Shown here: positions 51,978 through 59,895 of the stretch, in pieces
Layout: every line of letters starts with the position of its first letter
Numbering within the stretch: position 1 is the first letter of the stretch
NCBI RefSeq assembly: GCF_000972385.1
Contig: NZ_JXTE01000006.1
Location: 62,001-126,000 of the forward strand
From: Streptomyces sp. WM6386
Lineage (GTDB): Bacteria; Actinomycetota; Actinomycetes; Streptomycetales; Streptomycetaceae
Length of the DNA: 64,000 bases
Direction: 5' to 3'
Translations under genes and position numbers: made by a program
The notes under the pieces: model-generated
The model's input: the letters and a program-made list of their open reading frames with translations, nothing else
Database searches by the model: none
Told to the model about the DNA's origin: nothing

Positions 51978-52244
51978 ATGCAGCAGGACAAGCACCCCGA
52001 CTACCGCGAGGTCGTCTTCCGCGACCGCGCCGCCGGTTACGCCTTCCTGACCCGGTCCACCGCCACGAGCGACCGGACCATCGAGTGGGACGACGGCGAG
52101 ACCTACCCCGTCGTGGACGTCGAGATCTCCTCGGAGAGCCACCCCTTCTACACCGGCAAGGCCCGGACGGTGGACTCGGAGGGACGGGTCGCGCAGTTCG
52201 AGCGGCGGTACGGCGGTGGGACGGGGCAGAACGCCGAGGGGTGA
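51978..52244 (+). CDS. rpmE2: 50S ribosomal protein L31 type B (zinc-independent)
   Basis: This 88-residue protein is the type B L31 of the large subunit. It begins [20 protein letters not shown] and includes [20 protein letters not shown]. It has no cysteines, so it is the C-minus form that replaces the zinc-binding L31 when zinc is scarce, freeing zinc. In Streptomyces coelicolor the C-minus paralogues are generally controlled by Zur, but no obvious Zur box is visible upstream of this pair. GAGGAG precedes the ATG. Confidence 0.95.
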   Translation: MQQDKHPDYREVVFRDRAAGYAFLTRSTATSDRTIEWDDGETYPVVDVEISSESHPFYTGKARTVDSEGRVAQFERRYGGGTGQNAEG

Positions 52245-52261
52245 GCGCCGGCTGAGGCGGG

Positions 52262-52302
52262 CCGGGGCGGTACGGGGCGAGCGCCCCTCGATGCCGCCCC
52301 GG
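52262..52302. terminator. Nested hairpin between convergent genes
   Basis: An outer stem CCGGGGCGG (52262-52270) with CCGCCCCGG (52294-52302) encloses an inner stem GGGGCG (52274-52279) with CGCCCC (52282-52287). It lies between the ends of rpmE2 and the convergent membrane hydrolase gene, and can act in either direction. Confidence 0.6.
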
Positions 52303-52324
52303 TCAGCTGCTCCCGGCCGCTTCC

Positions 52325-53137
52325 TCAGATGAAGTTCAGCGCCGCCGCACAGCCAACCCCGCCCAGCAGCATGAACGCCGGCATCAGCACCTTCAGCTCG
52401 ACCCAGCTGCCCGCCCGGAACCGCAGGGCCTTGGGCGGCCCGATCGGGTACCAGCGCTTGCGGCCCACCGGGATCGGCCACAGGATCGGGCAGCCGGAGA
52501 CCGTCAGCGCGTCCCCGATGTCGTGGACCAGCGCGCCCAGCAGGACGGGCAGGCCCAGCCACAGGTACTCCTGGCCCGGCGCCGTGAACAGCCAGTCCGA
52601 GCCGTTGCCCGGCTTGTCCAGGACGCCGGCGAGGATCCACGAGCTGGTCGCGGCCAGCAGCCAGACCAGGATGTCGGCGCTGGAGCCGCGGGTCGCCCGC
52701 CACAGCAGACCCTCGATGGCCAGCACCATGTGCACGAAGAGCAGCGCGAGGACCGCCCAGCGCCCGCCCGTGATCGCCGCGACCGAGGCGCCCGCACCGA
52801 TCAGCACGGCCCACAGCCAGGTGTGGGTCAGGGTGCGGTGGCCGCCGGAGCGACGGGGGTCGCCCTGCTTCTTCGTCCCCTTGTAGACGGCGTACGAGAG
52901 CTTGTCGACGATCTCGCACAGGCCCCGTGAGATGGGGCCGAAGGCCCGCGAGATGGTGGCCGCCTTGTGGTCGAGGTCGGGGGCGAGCGCCGCCCCCGCG
53001 CAGATCAGGGCGCCGGCCAGCAGGACCGGCCAGGGCATCGTGTGGCCCGCCGCGGCGGCCGCGGCTCCGACGCCGAGCCAGGCGGCAGCCCCCGACAGTG
53101 AGTGTGCTGGTCCCATCATCGCCGTTGCCCGCCCCAT
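52325..53137 (-). CDS. Membrane-bound metal-dependent hydrolase (YdjM/DUF457 type)
   Basis: This 270-residue polytopic protein has the YdjM-like pattern of metal ligands: MGPAHSLSGAAAWLG near the N-terminus, GAALAPDLDHKAATISRAFG, HRTLTHTWLW and LVHDIGDALTVSGCPILWPI. The His and Asp residues are spaced between five or six membrane helices. The family is called metal-dependent hydrolase, and some members are DNA-damage-induced, but the reaction is unknown. The ATG at 53137 directly follows AAGAGGA; an ATG at 53119 would skip GRATAM and is an alternative. It is divergent from the helicase gene. Confidence 0.85.
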   Translation of the reverse strand: MGRATAMMGPAHSLSGAAAWLGVGAAAAAAGHTMPWPVLLAGALICAGAALAPDLDHKAATISRAFGPISRGLCEIVDKLSYAVYKGTKKQGDPRRSGGHRTLTHTWLWAVLIGAGASVAAITGGRWAVLALLFVHMVLAIEGLLWRATRGSSADILVWLLAATSSWILAGVLDKPGNGSDWLFTAPGQEYLWLGLPVLLGALVHDIGDALTVSGCPILWPIPVGRKRWYPIGPPKALRFRAGSWVELKVLMPAFMLLGGVGCAAALNFI

Positions 53138-53264
53138 TCCTCTTGTGCCGCTGTCCAGTTGAACGGCCCTGCTGACGCTCTGTCGGCGACACAGCGTACT
53201 GCTCGTGATCTTCGCCGCCGCATCCGATTCCCCTATGGGGCACAAGGGCAGGCAAGATGGGTGG

Positions 53265-55778
53265 GTGACCCTCATCGATCAGCTGCCGCAGACCGCAGAC
53301 CCCGACGCCCTCTACGAAGCCTTCGAGTCGTGGGCCGGGGAGCGCGGGCTCACGCTCTACCCCCATCAGGAGGAGGCGCTGATCGAGGTGGTCTCCGGTG
53401 CGAACGTGATCGTGTCGACGCCCACCGGCTCCGGCAAGAGCATGATCGCGGCGGCCGCGCACTTCGCCGCGCTGGCCCGGGACGAGGTCACCTTCTACAC
53501 CGCGCCGATCAAGGCGCTGGTCTCGGAGAAGTTCTTCGAGCTGTGCAAGATCTTCGGTACCGAGAACGTCGGCATGCTGACCGGCGACGCGTCCGTCAAC
53601 GCCGACGCGCCCGTCATCTGCTGCACCGCCGAGGTGCTCGCCTCGATCGCGCTGCGAGACGGCAAGCAGGCGGACGTCGGCCAGGTCGTCATGGACGAGT
53701 TCCACTTCTACGCGGAGGGGGACCGCGGCTGGGCCTGGCAGATCCCCATCCTGGAGCTGCCCCAGGCGCAGTTCATCCTGATGTCGGCCACGCTCGGCGA
53801 TGTCTCGATGTTCGAGGAGGACCTCACCCGGCGCACCGGCCGCCCGACGGCGGTGGTCCGCTCGGCGGTCCGTCCGGTGCCGCTGTCCTACGAGTACAAG
53901 TTCACCCCGCTCACCGAGACGCTGACCGAACTGCTGGAGACCAGGCAGGCGCCGGTCTACATCGTGCACTTCACGCAGGCGCAGGCCGTGGAGCGGGCGC
54001 AGGCGCTGATGAGCATCAACATGTGCTCGAAGCAGGAGAAGGAGCAGATCGCCGACCTGATCGGCAACTTCCGCTTCACCACCAAGTTCGGCCGCAACCT
54101 CTCCCGTTACGTGCGGCACGGCATCGGCGTCCACCACGCGGGCATGCTGCCCAAGTACCGGCGTCTGGTGGAGAAGCTCGCGCAGGCCGGTCTGCTGAAG
54201 GTGATCTGCGGAACGGACACGCTCGGCGTGGGCGTCAACGTCCCGATCCGTACGGTGCTGTTCACGGCTCTCACCAAGTACGACGGAAACCGCGTCCGCA
54301 CCCTGCGCAACCGTGAGTTCCACCAGATCGCCGGACGCGCCGGGCGGGCCGGCTTCGACACAGCGGGCTTCGTCGTCGCACAGGCGCCGGAGCATGTCGT
54401 CGAGAACGAGAAGGCGCTCGCCAAGGCGGGCGACGACCCCAAGAAGCGCCGCAAGGTGGTCCGCAAGAAGGCTCCGGAGGGCTTCGTCGCCTGGACGGAG
54501 AACACCTTCGACAAGCTCATCTCCTCCGACCCCGAGCCGCTGACGTCCCGCTTCCGGGTCACGCACACGATGCTGCTGTCGGTGATCGCCCGTCCCGGCA
54601 ACGCCTTCGACGCGATGCGGCACCTGTTGGAGGACAACCACGAGCCGCGCAAGCAGCAGCTGAAGCACATCCGGCGGGCGATCGCGATCTACCGCTCGCT
54701 GCTGGACGGCGGCATCGTCGAGAAGCTCGACGAGCCGGACGCCAGCGGTCGCATCGTCCGCCTCACCGTGGACCTCCAGCAGGACTTCGCGCTGAACCAG
54801 CCGCTGTCCACCTTCGCGCTCGCCGCGTTCGAACTCCTCGACCCCGAATCGCCGTCCTACGCGCTGGACATGGTCTCCGTCGTCGAGTCGACGCTGGACG
54901 ATCCGCGCCAGATCCTCGTCGCCCAGCTGAACAAGGCGAAGGGCGAGGCCGTGGCCGCGATGAAGGCGGACGGCATCGAGTACGAGGAGCGCATGGAGCG
55001 CCTCCAGGACATCAGCTACCCGAAGCCTCTGGAGGAGCTGCTCTTCCACGCGTACGACACGTACCGCAAGAGCCACCCGTGGGTCGGCGACCATCCGCTC
55101 TCCCCGAAGTCCGTCATCCGGGACATGTACGAACGGGCCATGTCCTTCACGGAGTTGGTGTCCTTCTACGAGCTCGCCCGCACCGAGGGCATTGTCCTGC
55201 GTTACCTCGCCAGTGCCTACAAGACGCTCGACCACAACATCCCGGACGACCTCAAGTCGGAGGACCTCCAGGACCTCATCGAGTGGCTCGGCGAGATGGT
55301 GCGCCAGGTCGACTCCAGTCTGCTGGACGAGTGGGAGCAGCTCGCCAACCCGGAGGAGATGACCGCCGAGGAGGCCCAGGAGAAGGCCGATGAGGTCAAG
55401 CCGGTCACCACCAACGCGCGCGCCTTCCGGGTCCTCGTCCGCAACGCCATGTTCCGCCGTGTCGAGCTCGCCGCCCTGGACCACGTCGAGGAGCTGGGCG
55501 AGCTGGACGCCGAGGCCGGCTGGGACGCCGATGCCTGGGGCGAGGCGATGGACAAGTACTGGGACGAGTACGAGGACCTGGGCACCGGTCCCGACGCCCG
55601 CGGCCCCAAGCTGCTCCTGATCGAGGAGGAGCCGGAGAACCGTCTGTGGCGGGTCCGCCAGATCTTCGACGATCCGAACGACGATCATGACTGGGGCATC
55701 AGCGCGGAGGTCGATCTGACGGCCTCCGACGCCGAGGGCCGCGCGGTCGTCCGGGTCTTTGATGTCGGTCAGCTGTGA
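53265..55778 (+). CDS. Ski2/Mtr4-like DEAD/DEAH-box RNA helicase with DUF3516
   Basis: This 837-residue helicase has motif I STPTGSGKS (near residue 55), motif II as DEFH (MDEFHFYAEGDRG, near 142), motif III MSATLGD, and motif VI HQIAGRAGRAG (near 352). The C-terminal 400 residues form the DUF3516 region. Relatives of this size are conserved in actinobacteria and resemble Ski2 helicases that feed RNA to degradation machinery. The GTG at 53265 has a weak upstream purine stretch; no better start precedes the conserved region. The thioesterase gene follows 19 bases later on the same strand. Confidence 0.93.
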   Translation: MTLIDQLPQTADPDALYEAFESWAGERGLTLYPHQEEALIEVVSGANVIVSTPTGSGKSMIAAAAHFAALARDEVTFYTAPIKALVSEKFFELCKIFGTENVGMLTGDASVNADAPVICCTAEVLASIALRDGKQADVGQVVMDEFHFYAEGDRGWAWQIPILELPQAQFILMSATLGDVSMFEEDLTRRTGRPTAVVRSAVRPVPLSYEYKFTPLTETLTELLETRQAPVYIVHFTQAQAVERAQALMSINMCSKQEKEQIADLIGNFRFTTKFGRNLSRYVRHGIGVHHAGMLPKYRRLVEKLAQAGLLKVICGTDTLGVGVNVPIRTVLFTALTKYDGNRVRTLRNREFHQIAGRAGRAGFDTAGFVVAQAPEHVVENEKALAKAGDDPKKRRKVVRKKAPEGFVAWTENTFDKLISSDPEPLTSRFRVTHTMLLSVIARPGNAFDAMRHLLEDNHEPRKQQLKHIRRAIAIYRSLLDGGIVEKLDEPDASGRIVRLTVDLQQDFALNQPLSTFALAAFELLDPESPSYALDMVSVVESTLDDPRQILVAQLNKAKGEAVAAMKADGIEYEERMERLQDISYPKPLEELLFHAYDTYRKSHPWVGDHPLSPKSVIRDMYERAMSFTELVSFYELARTEGIVLRYLASAYKTLDHNIPDDLKSEDLQDLIEWLGEMVRQVDSSLLDEWEQLANPEEMTAEEAQEKADEVKPVTTNARAFRVLVRNAMFRRVELAALDHVEELGELDAEAGWDADAWGEAMDKYWDEYEDLGTGPDARGPKLLLIEEEPENRLWRVRQIFDDPNDDHDWGISAEVDLTASDAEGRAVVRVFDVGQL

Positions 55779-55797
55779 GCACAGGAGAATCCCACCC

Positions 55798-56664
55798 ATG
55801 ACGAACCCGGCCGAAAAGCTGGTCGACCTGCTCGACCTGGAGCAGATCGAGCTCAACATCTTCCGCGGCCTGAGCCCGAACGAGTCCCTGCAGCGGGTCT
55901 TCGGCGGCCAGGTGGCGGGCCAGGCACTGGTCGCCGCCAACCGCACCACCGAGGGCGACCGCCCGGTGCACTCGCTGCACGCGTACTTCCTGCGCCCGGG
56001 CCGGCCGGGCGTGCCGATCGTGTACCAGGTCGAACGGGTGCGGGACGGCAGGTCGTTCACGACCCGCCGGGTCACCGCGGTGCAGCAGGGCCGCACGATC
56101 TTCAATCTCACCGCCTCCTTTCACAAGCCTGAGGAAGGTTCCTTCGAGCACCAGCTGCCGCCGGCCCGCAAGGTCCCGGACCCGGAGTCGCTGCCGTCGG
56201 TCACGGACGAGATCCGGGAGCATCTGGGCGCGCTGCCCGAGCAGTTGGAGCGGATGGCGCGCCGCCAGCCCTTCGACATCCGCTATGTGGACCGGCTGCG
56301 CTGGACACCCGAGGAGGTCAAGGACGCCGAGCCGCGCAGCGCGGTGTGGATGCGCGCGGTCGGGCCGCTCGGCGACGACCCGGTCGTGCACACCTGCGCG
56401 CTGACCTACGCCAGTGACATGACCCTCCTGGACGCCGTCCGTATCCCGGTCGAACCCCTGTGGGGCCCGCGGAGCTTCGACATCGCGTCGCTGGACCACG
56501 CCATGTGGTTCCATCGGCCGTTCCGTGCTGACGAGTGGTTCCTGTACGACCAGGAGTCGCCCGTGGCGACGGGCGGTCGGGGCCTGGCCCGCGGGCGGAT
56601 CTACGACGTGGAGGGGCGGATGCTGGTGTCGGTCGTCCAGGAAGGGCTGTTCCGGGCGCTGTAG
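55798..56664 (+). CDS. tesB: Acyl-CoA thioesterase II
   Basis: This 288-residue enzyme hydrolyses medium to long acyl-CoAs to free fatty acids and CoA. It has the double hot-dog fold, recognised from NIFRGLSPNESLQRVFGGQV, GQALVAANRTTEGDRPVHSL, HAYFLRPGRPGVPIVYQVER and the second-half HAMWFHRPFRADEWFLYDQE. Conserved active-site residues include the Asp of LTYASDMTLLD and the Gln of LVSVVQEGLFR. CAGGAGAA precedes the ATG. It is 19 bases downstream of the helicase gene and may be co-transcribed with it, although no functional link is evident. It converges on the conservon block. Confidence 0.95.
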   Translation: MTNPAEKLVDLLDLEQIELNIFRGLSPNESLQRVFGGQVAGQALVAANRTTEGDRPVHSLHAYFLRPGRPGVPIVYQVERVRDGRSFTTRRVTAVQQGRTIFNLTASFHKPEEGSFEHQLPPARKVPDPESLPSVTDEIREHLGALPEQLERMARRQPFDIRYVDRLRWTPEEVKDAEPRSAVWMRAVGPLGDDPVVHTCALTYASDMTLLDAVRIPVEPLWGPRSFDIASLDHAMWFHRPFRADEWFLYDQESPVATGGRGLARGRIYDVEGRMLVSVVQEGLFRAL

Positions 56665-56686
56665 GTCACTGGGCCTCTGCTGCGGG

Positions 56687-57598
56687 TCACGCGCTTTTGC
56701 GGCGCAGCCAGCCGAGCAGGCCACGGGACGGCTGCTCGGGAACGGCGGGGGCGGCGGTCGGCCGCTCGCAGACGGTGGACCTCCGCTCCGGCCCGGGAGG
56801 CGCTTGCTTCGCAACGGGTCGTGGCGCGGGCCGGAGCCTGCGGGCGTCCTCGAGCGTCCGGGTCAGATCGGCCCTCAGCCAGCTGATCTCGTCCGGGTCG
56901 TCCGCCGTCATGATCCTCTCCGCGAGGTATGCGGCGGGCGAACCCTGCGCGCCCTGGGTCGGCGGGCCCGGCCGGAAGCGCATGAGGTGCGAGCGTTCAT
57001 AGGGGTCCGGGACGATCTCCGAGATCTGAACGGGGTCGAGGAACGCGGCCAGGGCCCCGGCGCTCTCCCATGGGCCGTCGGCCACTCGCAGCAGGAACTC
57101 CCGGTGACGCCCGCGCCAGTTGCGCGCCCTCAGGTCCAGCCCCGCGTCCAGCAGGTCGCGCAGTCCCTCGGGCGTGCGACGGGCGTTCAGCAGTGGGGAG
57201 TTCTCCTCATCGGCCGCGAACTGCCGGAGTTCCTCGGCCAGATACAGCCAGACCACCGCCCGGTAGCGGTTGAGGTAGAAGCGCACCGGCGCCACCACGC
57301 CGAGTCGCGCCAGGCGCGTGAACCTGCTGACGGGCACATCCATGACGGCCGCGCCCTCGGTGGTGCCCACGACCCGCACTCGTTCCTGCAGCGCGTCGGG
57401 GAAGCCGTCCTCCGTGCGCAGCCGGTCGATCTCGGAGCGGGTGACGCGACGGCCTCCACCGCCTTCGTCGGGGACACTCCAGATGTGGCCGAGGTGGACG
57501 GCGAGGTCGAACTCGCTTCGTTTGAGCCCCAGTTCCCGTGCCGCGCGGCTCGGCGCGCAGGAGAGCTGGTGGGTTGCGGTGACGGTGCTGCCTGACAT
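56687..57598 (-). CDS. DUF6397 family protein
   Basis: This 303-residue protein is typical of DUF6397, an actinobacterial family without known function. The N-terminal part reads SRAARELGLKRSEFDLAVHL, then RRVTRSEIDRLRTEDGFPDA, resembling an excisionase-like DNA-binding helix pair. A middle helical region (RFYLNRYRAVVWLYLAEELR, PLLNARRTPEGLRDLLDAGL) follows, and a Pro/Arg-rich tail ends GLLGWLRRKSA. The ATG at 57598 has GGGGGAG before it. It is the last gene of the leftward conservon block, 125 bases after the second roadblock gene, and members of the family are often found near such genes. Confidence 0.82.
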   Translation of the reverse strand: MSGSTVTATHQLSCAPSRAARELGLKRSEFDLAVHLGHIWSVPDEGGGGRRVTRSEIDRLRTEDGFPDALQERVRVVGTTEGAAVMDVPVSRFTRLARLGVVAPVRFYLNRYRAVVWLYLAEELRQFAADEENSPLLNARRTPEGLRDLLDAGLDLRARNWRGRHREFLLRVADGPWESAGALAAFLDPVQISEIVPDPYERSHLMRFRPGPPTQGAQGSPAAYLAERIMTADDPDEISWLRADLTRTLEDARRLRPAPRPVAKQAPPGPERRSTVCERPTAAPAVPEQPSRGLLGWLRRKSA

Positions 57599-57723
57599 GG
57601 TCGTACTCCCCCGTGGAGTCGGTCGCTCACGCTGTGTGCGCTCGCCGTGAAAAACCGTAACCGGTCCGGCGGATCTTCTGCCGAGCCTGTGGATAACTCC
57701 GCGGGGGAGGGAGAAGGAGCAGG

Positions 57724-58137
57724 TCAGAGGTCCATGGCCGAGCTCTGTTCGGGTCGGCGGACGTCCACGCCGAGGTGCTCGCCCACGCGATTGACGAGCA
57801 GTGTCATCTCGTAGGCGATCTGCCCGATGTCGGCCTCCGCGGCGCTGAGCACACACAGACAGCTGCCGGTCCCCGCCGCGGTGACGAACAGCACCGCGTC
57901 GTCGAACTCGACCATCGTCTGGCGCACTCTGCCGGCGCCGAAGTGGCGTCCGGACCCCTTGGCCAGGCTGTGCAGTCCGGACGCGACGGCGGCGAGGTGC
58001 TCCGCGTCCTCGCGGCGCAGCCCCGTGCTCGCACCCGCCACGAGCCCGTCGTTGGACAGGACCAGTGCGTGCCGTACGTGGTCGACACGCTCCGTCAGAT
58101 CGTCCAGCAACCAGCCGAGTCCCTGGTTCTGCGCCAT
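57724..58137 (-). CDS. Second roadblock/LC7 domain protein (CvnB paralogue)
   Basis: This 137-residue roadblock/LC7 protein (WLLDDLTERVDHVRHALVLS, DAEHLAAVASGLHSLAKGSG, RQTMVEFDDAVLFVTAAG) is highly similar to the CvnB protein at 59461-59895, sharing most residues over 115 positions. In conservons CvnB is thought to regulate nucleotide exchange or hydrolysis by the CvnD GTPase. A second copy after cvnD, 133 bases downstream, points to tandem duplication. The two could form heterodimers or compete for the GTPase. Confidence 0.9.
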   Translation of the reverse strand: MAQNQGLGWLLDDLTERVDHVRHALVLSNDGLVAGASTGLRREDAEHLAAVASGLHSLAKGSGRHFGAGRVRQTMVEFDDAVLFVTAAGTGSCLCVLSAAEADIGQIAYEMTLLVNRVGEHLGVDVRRPEQSSAMDL

Positions 58138-58270
58138 GTTTCCGTCTCCCCGTGTGACGTCTCCCCCTGGCCGGAGGATCTCCCGGCCACCCTTCCCGAC
58201 GGCCAGGGCCTCGGCAAGGAGGACGGGCCAAGCCGCGGAAGATGGCCGAACCTTTGCACGGTGGCCGGGG

Positions 58271-58876
58271 TCAGCCCACCGAGTCGAGCAGTCGGGCGGT
58301 GTGCATCCGTCCCGCGTACTCGACTAGCCGGATCAGCACTTCCTTGCCGGAGTCACGGTCCCGGGCGTCGCAGAGCACCACGGGGGTGCCGCGGTCGAGG
58401 TCGAGGGCGCGGCAGACGTCGCCGGCGCCGTAAGTGCGGGCGCCAGTGAAGCAGTTGACGGCCACGACGAACGGGATGTGCCGGTGCTCGAAGTAGTCGA
58501 CCGCCGGGAAGCAGTCCTCCAGGCGCCGGGTGTCCGCGAGGACCACGGCGCCCAGGGCGCCTTGCGACAACTCGTCCCACAGGAACCAGAAGCGGTCCTG
58601 GCCGGGGGTGCCGAAGAGGTAGAGGGAGAGACCGGAGCGGATGGTGATGCGGCCGAAGTCCATGGCTACCGTGGTCGTGACCTTCTGGTCCACGCCGCCG
58701 GTGTCGTCCACCAACTGACCGGCCTCGCTGAGGAGTTCCTCGGTGCGCAGCGGCCTGATCTCACTGACCGCGCCCACCAGGGTGGTCTTGCCCACGCCGA
58801 ATCCACCGGCGACCAGTATCTTCAACGCCAGCGCGGTCGACTCGCCGCCCTGGGCATCGGAAGTCTCGGAGACCAT
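58271..58876 (-). CDS. cvnD: Conservon GTPase CvnD
   Basis: This 201-residue Ras/MglA-like GTPase has the P-loop GGFGVGKTT, switch I region with TTTVAMDFG, switch II LFGTPGQDRFWFLWD and VAVNCFTGA in place of the usual NKxD, as is normal for conservon GTPases. It is the output switch of a cvnABCD module, controlled by CvnB/CvnC and the sensor-like CvnA at the membrane. The gap to cvnC (147 bases) is unusually wide, as these genes mostly overlap, so cvnD may have its own promoter. Confidence 0.94.
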   Translation of the reverse strand: MVSETSDAQGGESTALALKILVAGGFGVGKTTLVGAVSEIRPLRTEELLSEAGQLVDDTGGVDQKVTTTVAMDFGRITIRSGLSLYLFGTPGQDRFWFLWDELSQGALGAVVLADTRRLEDCFPAVDYFEHRHIPFVVAVNCFTGARTYGAGDVCRALDLDRGTPVVLCDARDRDSGKEVLIRLVEYAGRMHTARLLDSVG

Positions 58877-58953
58877 TGATCACTTCTCTCGGGAGTACCG
58901 GTAACGGCCGACGGTGCAGGTGTGCGAAGTCAGCATGATGACAACTGCGGTAC

Positions 58954-58965
58954 CCCTTCGAAGGG
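58954..58965. promoter_or_regulatory. Palindrome in the cvnC-cvnD gap
   Basis: CCCTTCGAAGGG is a perfect 12-base palindrome, flanked by GGTAC on one side and TTACACC on the other, which extends the symmetry imperfectly. It lies 78 bases upstream of the cvnD start in a gap that is less GC-rich than its surroundings. It could be an operator or an mRNA hairpin. Confidence 0.35.
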
Positions 58966-59023
58966 TTACACCGCTATTTGACCGATGTGGCCGGTTCGCG
59001 CGCGTTCGGTTACGAAGTTTCAT

Positions 59024-59464
59024 CTACAGTGCCCGCAGTCCTTCGATCACTTCGCGCAGAATCCGTTCGTCAGGAAGTTGCGCGGGCGGTACCGGGCGGC
59101 TGACGGTGACGCAGCCGAGTTCCAGGAGGTCACCGAGCAGCACCCTGACCACGCCGACGGGCAGGTCGGCGCCCGCGGCGAGTTCGGCGACCGACTGGGT
59201 CTCGACACGGCACAGCTCGATCAGGGCCCGGTGCTCCGGTCCGAGCGCGGTGTCGTCGTCGACACCAGGAGCGGCCGCGTCCAGTGTGACCAGGGCGATG
59301 AGGTCGAAACGCACCCCGGTGGGGCCGGGTTTGGTGCGTCCGCCCGTCATGGCGTACGGGCGGACGAGAGGCCCCGCCTCACCGTCGTACCACTGACTGC
59401 CCTGCTCCCGCGGGGCGTCCGTCATGTCCTCCGTCATGAGCGTGGACCGCCCTTCTCGTCTCAT
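59024..59464 (-). CDS. cvnC: Conservon DUF742 protein CvnC
   Basis: This protein of up to 146 residues has the DUF742 core, GPLVRPYAMTGGRTKPGPTG, FDLIALVTLDA and a C-terminal winged-helix-like part (VETQSVAELAAGADLPVGVV then RVLLGDLLELGCVTV). Proteins of this family form part of conservon complexes and may bind the roadblock protein. The ATG at 59464 overlaps the cvnB stop as ATGA. Inner ATGs at 59437 and 59425 are alternative starts with GAAGGG and GGAGG upstream, so the N-terminus is not certain. Confidence 0.92.
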   Translation of the reverse strand: MRREGRSTLMTEDMTDAPREQGSQWYDGEAGPLVRPYAMTGGRTKPGPTGVRFDLIALVTLDAAAPGVDDDTALGPEHRALIELCRVETQSVAELAAGADLPVGVVRVLLGDLLELGCVTVSRPVPPAQLPDERILREVIEGLRAL

Positions 59465-59895
59465 CCGGCGGGAGGCCGCGCGGCGATGCGCGGCGCCGTG
59501 TACAGGTGCTCGCCGACGCGCTTGACGAGCCGTGCCATCTCGTAGGCCACCAGGCCTATGTCGGCGGTCACGGCGGTGAGCAGGGCGAGGCAGGAGCCGT
59601 CACCGGCGGCGGCCACGAACAGGAAGCCGTCGTCCATCTCGACCATGGTCTGGCGCACTCCGCCCGCGCCGAAGTGGCGTCCTGCGCCCTTGGCCAGGCT
59701 GTGGAAACCGGAGGCCACCGCGGCCAGGTGCTCCGCGTCCTCACGGCGCAGATCGGTCGACGCCCCCACGGCCAGACCGTCGTTGGACAGCACCACGGCG
59801 TGCCGTACCTCGCTGACGCGCAGCACCAAGTCGTCCAGCAGCCAGTCGAGTTCACCGGACCGTTGGGCTGCCCTCATGCTGGGGTCCTGGATCAT
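59461..59895 (-). CDS. cvnB: Conservon roadblock/LC7 protein CvnB
   Basis: This 144-residue roadblock/LC7 protein (WLLDDLVLRVSEVRHAVVLS, DAEHLAAVASGFHSLAKGAG, RQTMVEMDDGFLFVAAAGDG) is the CvnB component, likely a regulator of the CvnD GTPase. Its ATG overlaps the end of the cvnA kinase gene by ATGA, and its stop overlaps cvnC in the same way, so A-B-C are tightly coupled. A close paralogue lies at 57724-58137. Confidence 0.94.
   Translation of the reverse strand: MIQDPSMRAAQRSGELDWLLDDLVLRVSEVRHAVVLSNDGLAVGASTDLRREDAEHLAAVASGFHSLAKGAGRHFGAGGVRQTMVEMDDGFLFVAAAGDGSCLALLTAVTADIGLVAYEMARLVKRVGEHLYTAPRIAARPPAG

Noticed and set aside
50445..56111. Open frame of nearly 1900 codons on the minus strand
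   Set aside because: It runs antisense to ABC half B, DUF5709, L31, the helicase and the start of the thioesterase gene, all with clear family motifs. Its translation is Arg/Pro/Gln-rich and lacks any domain; it is a GC-rich shadow.
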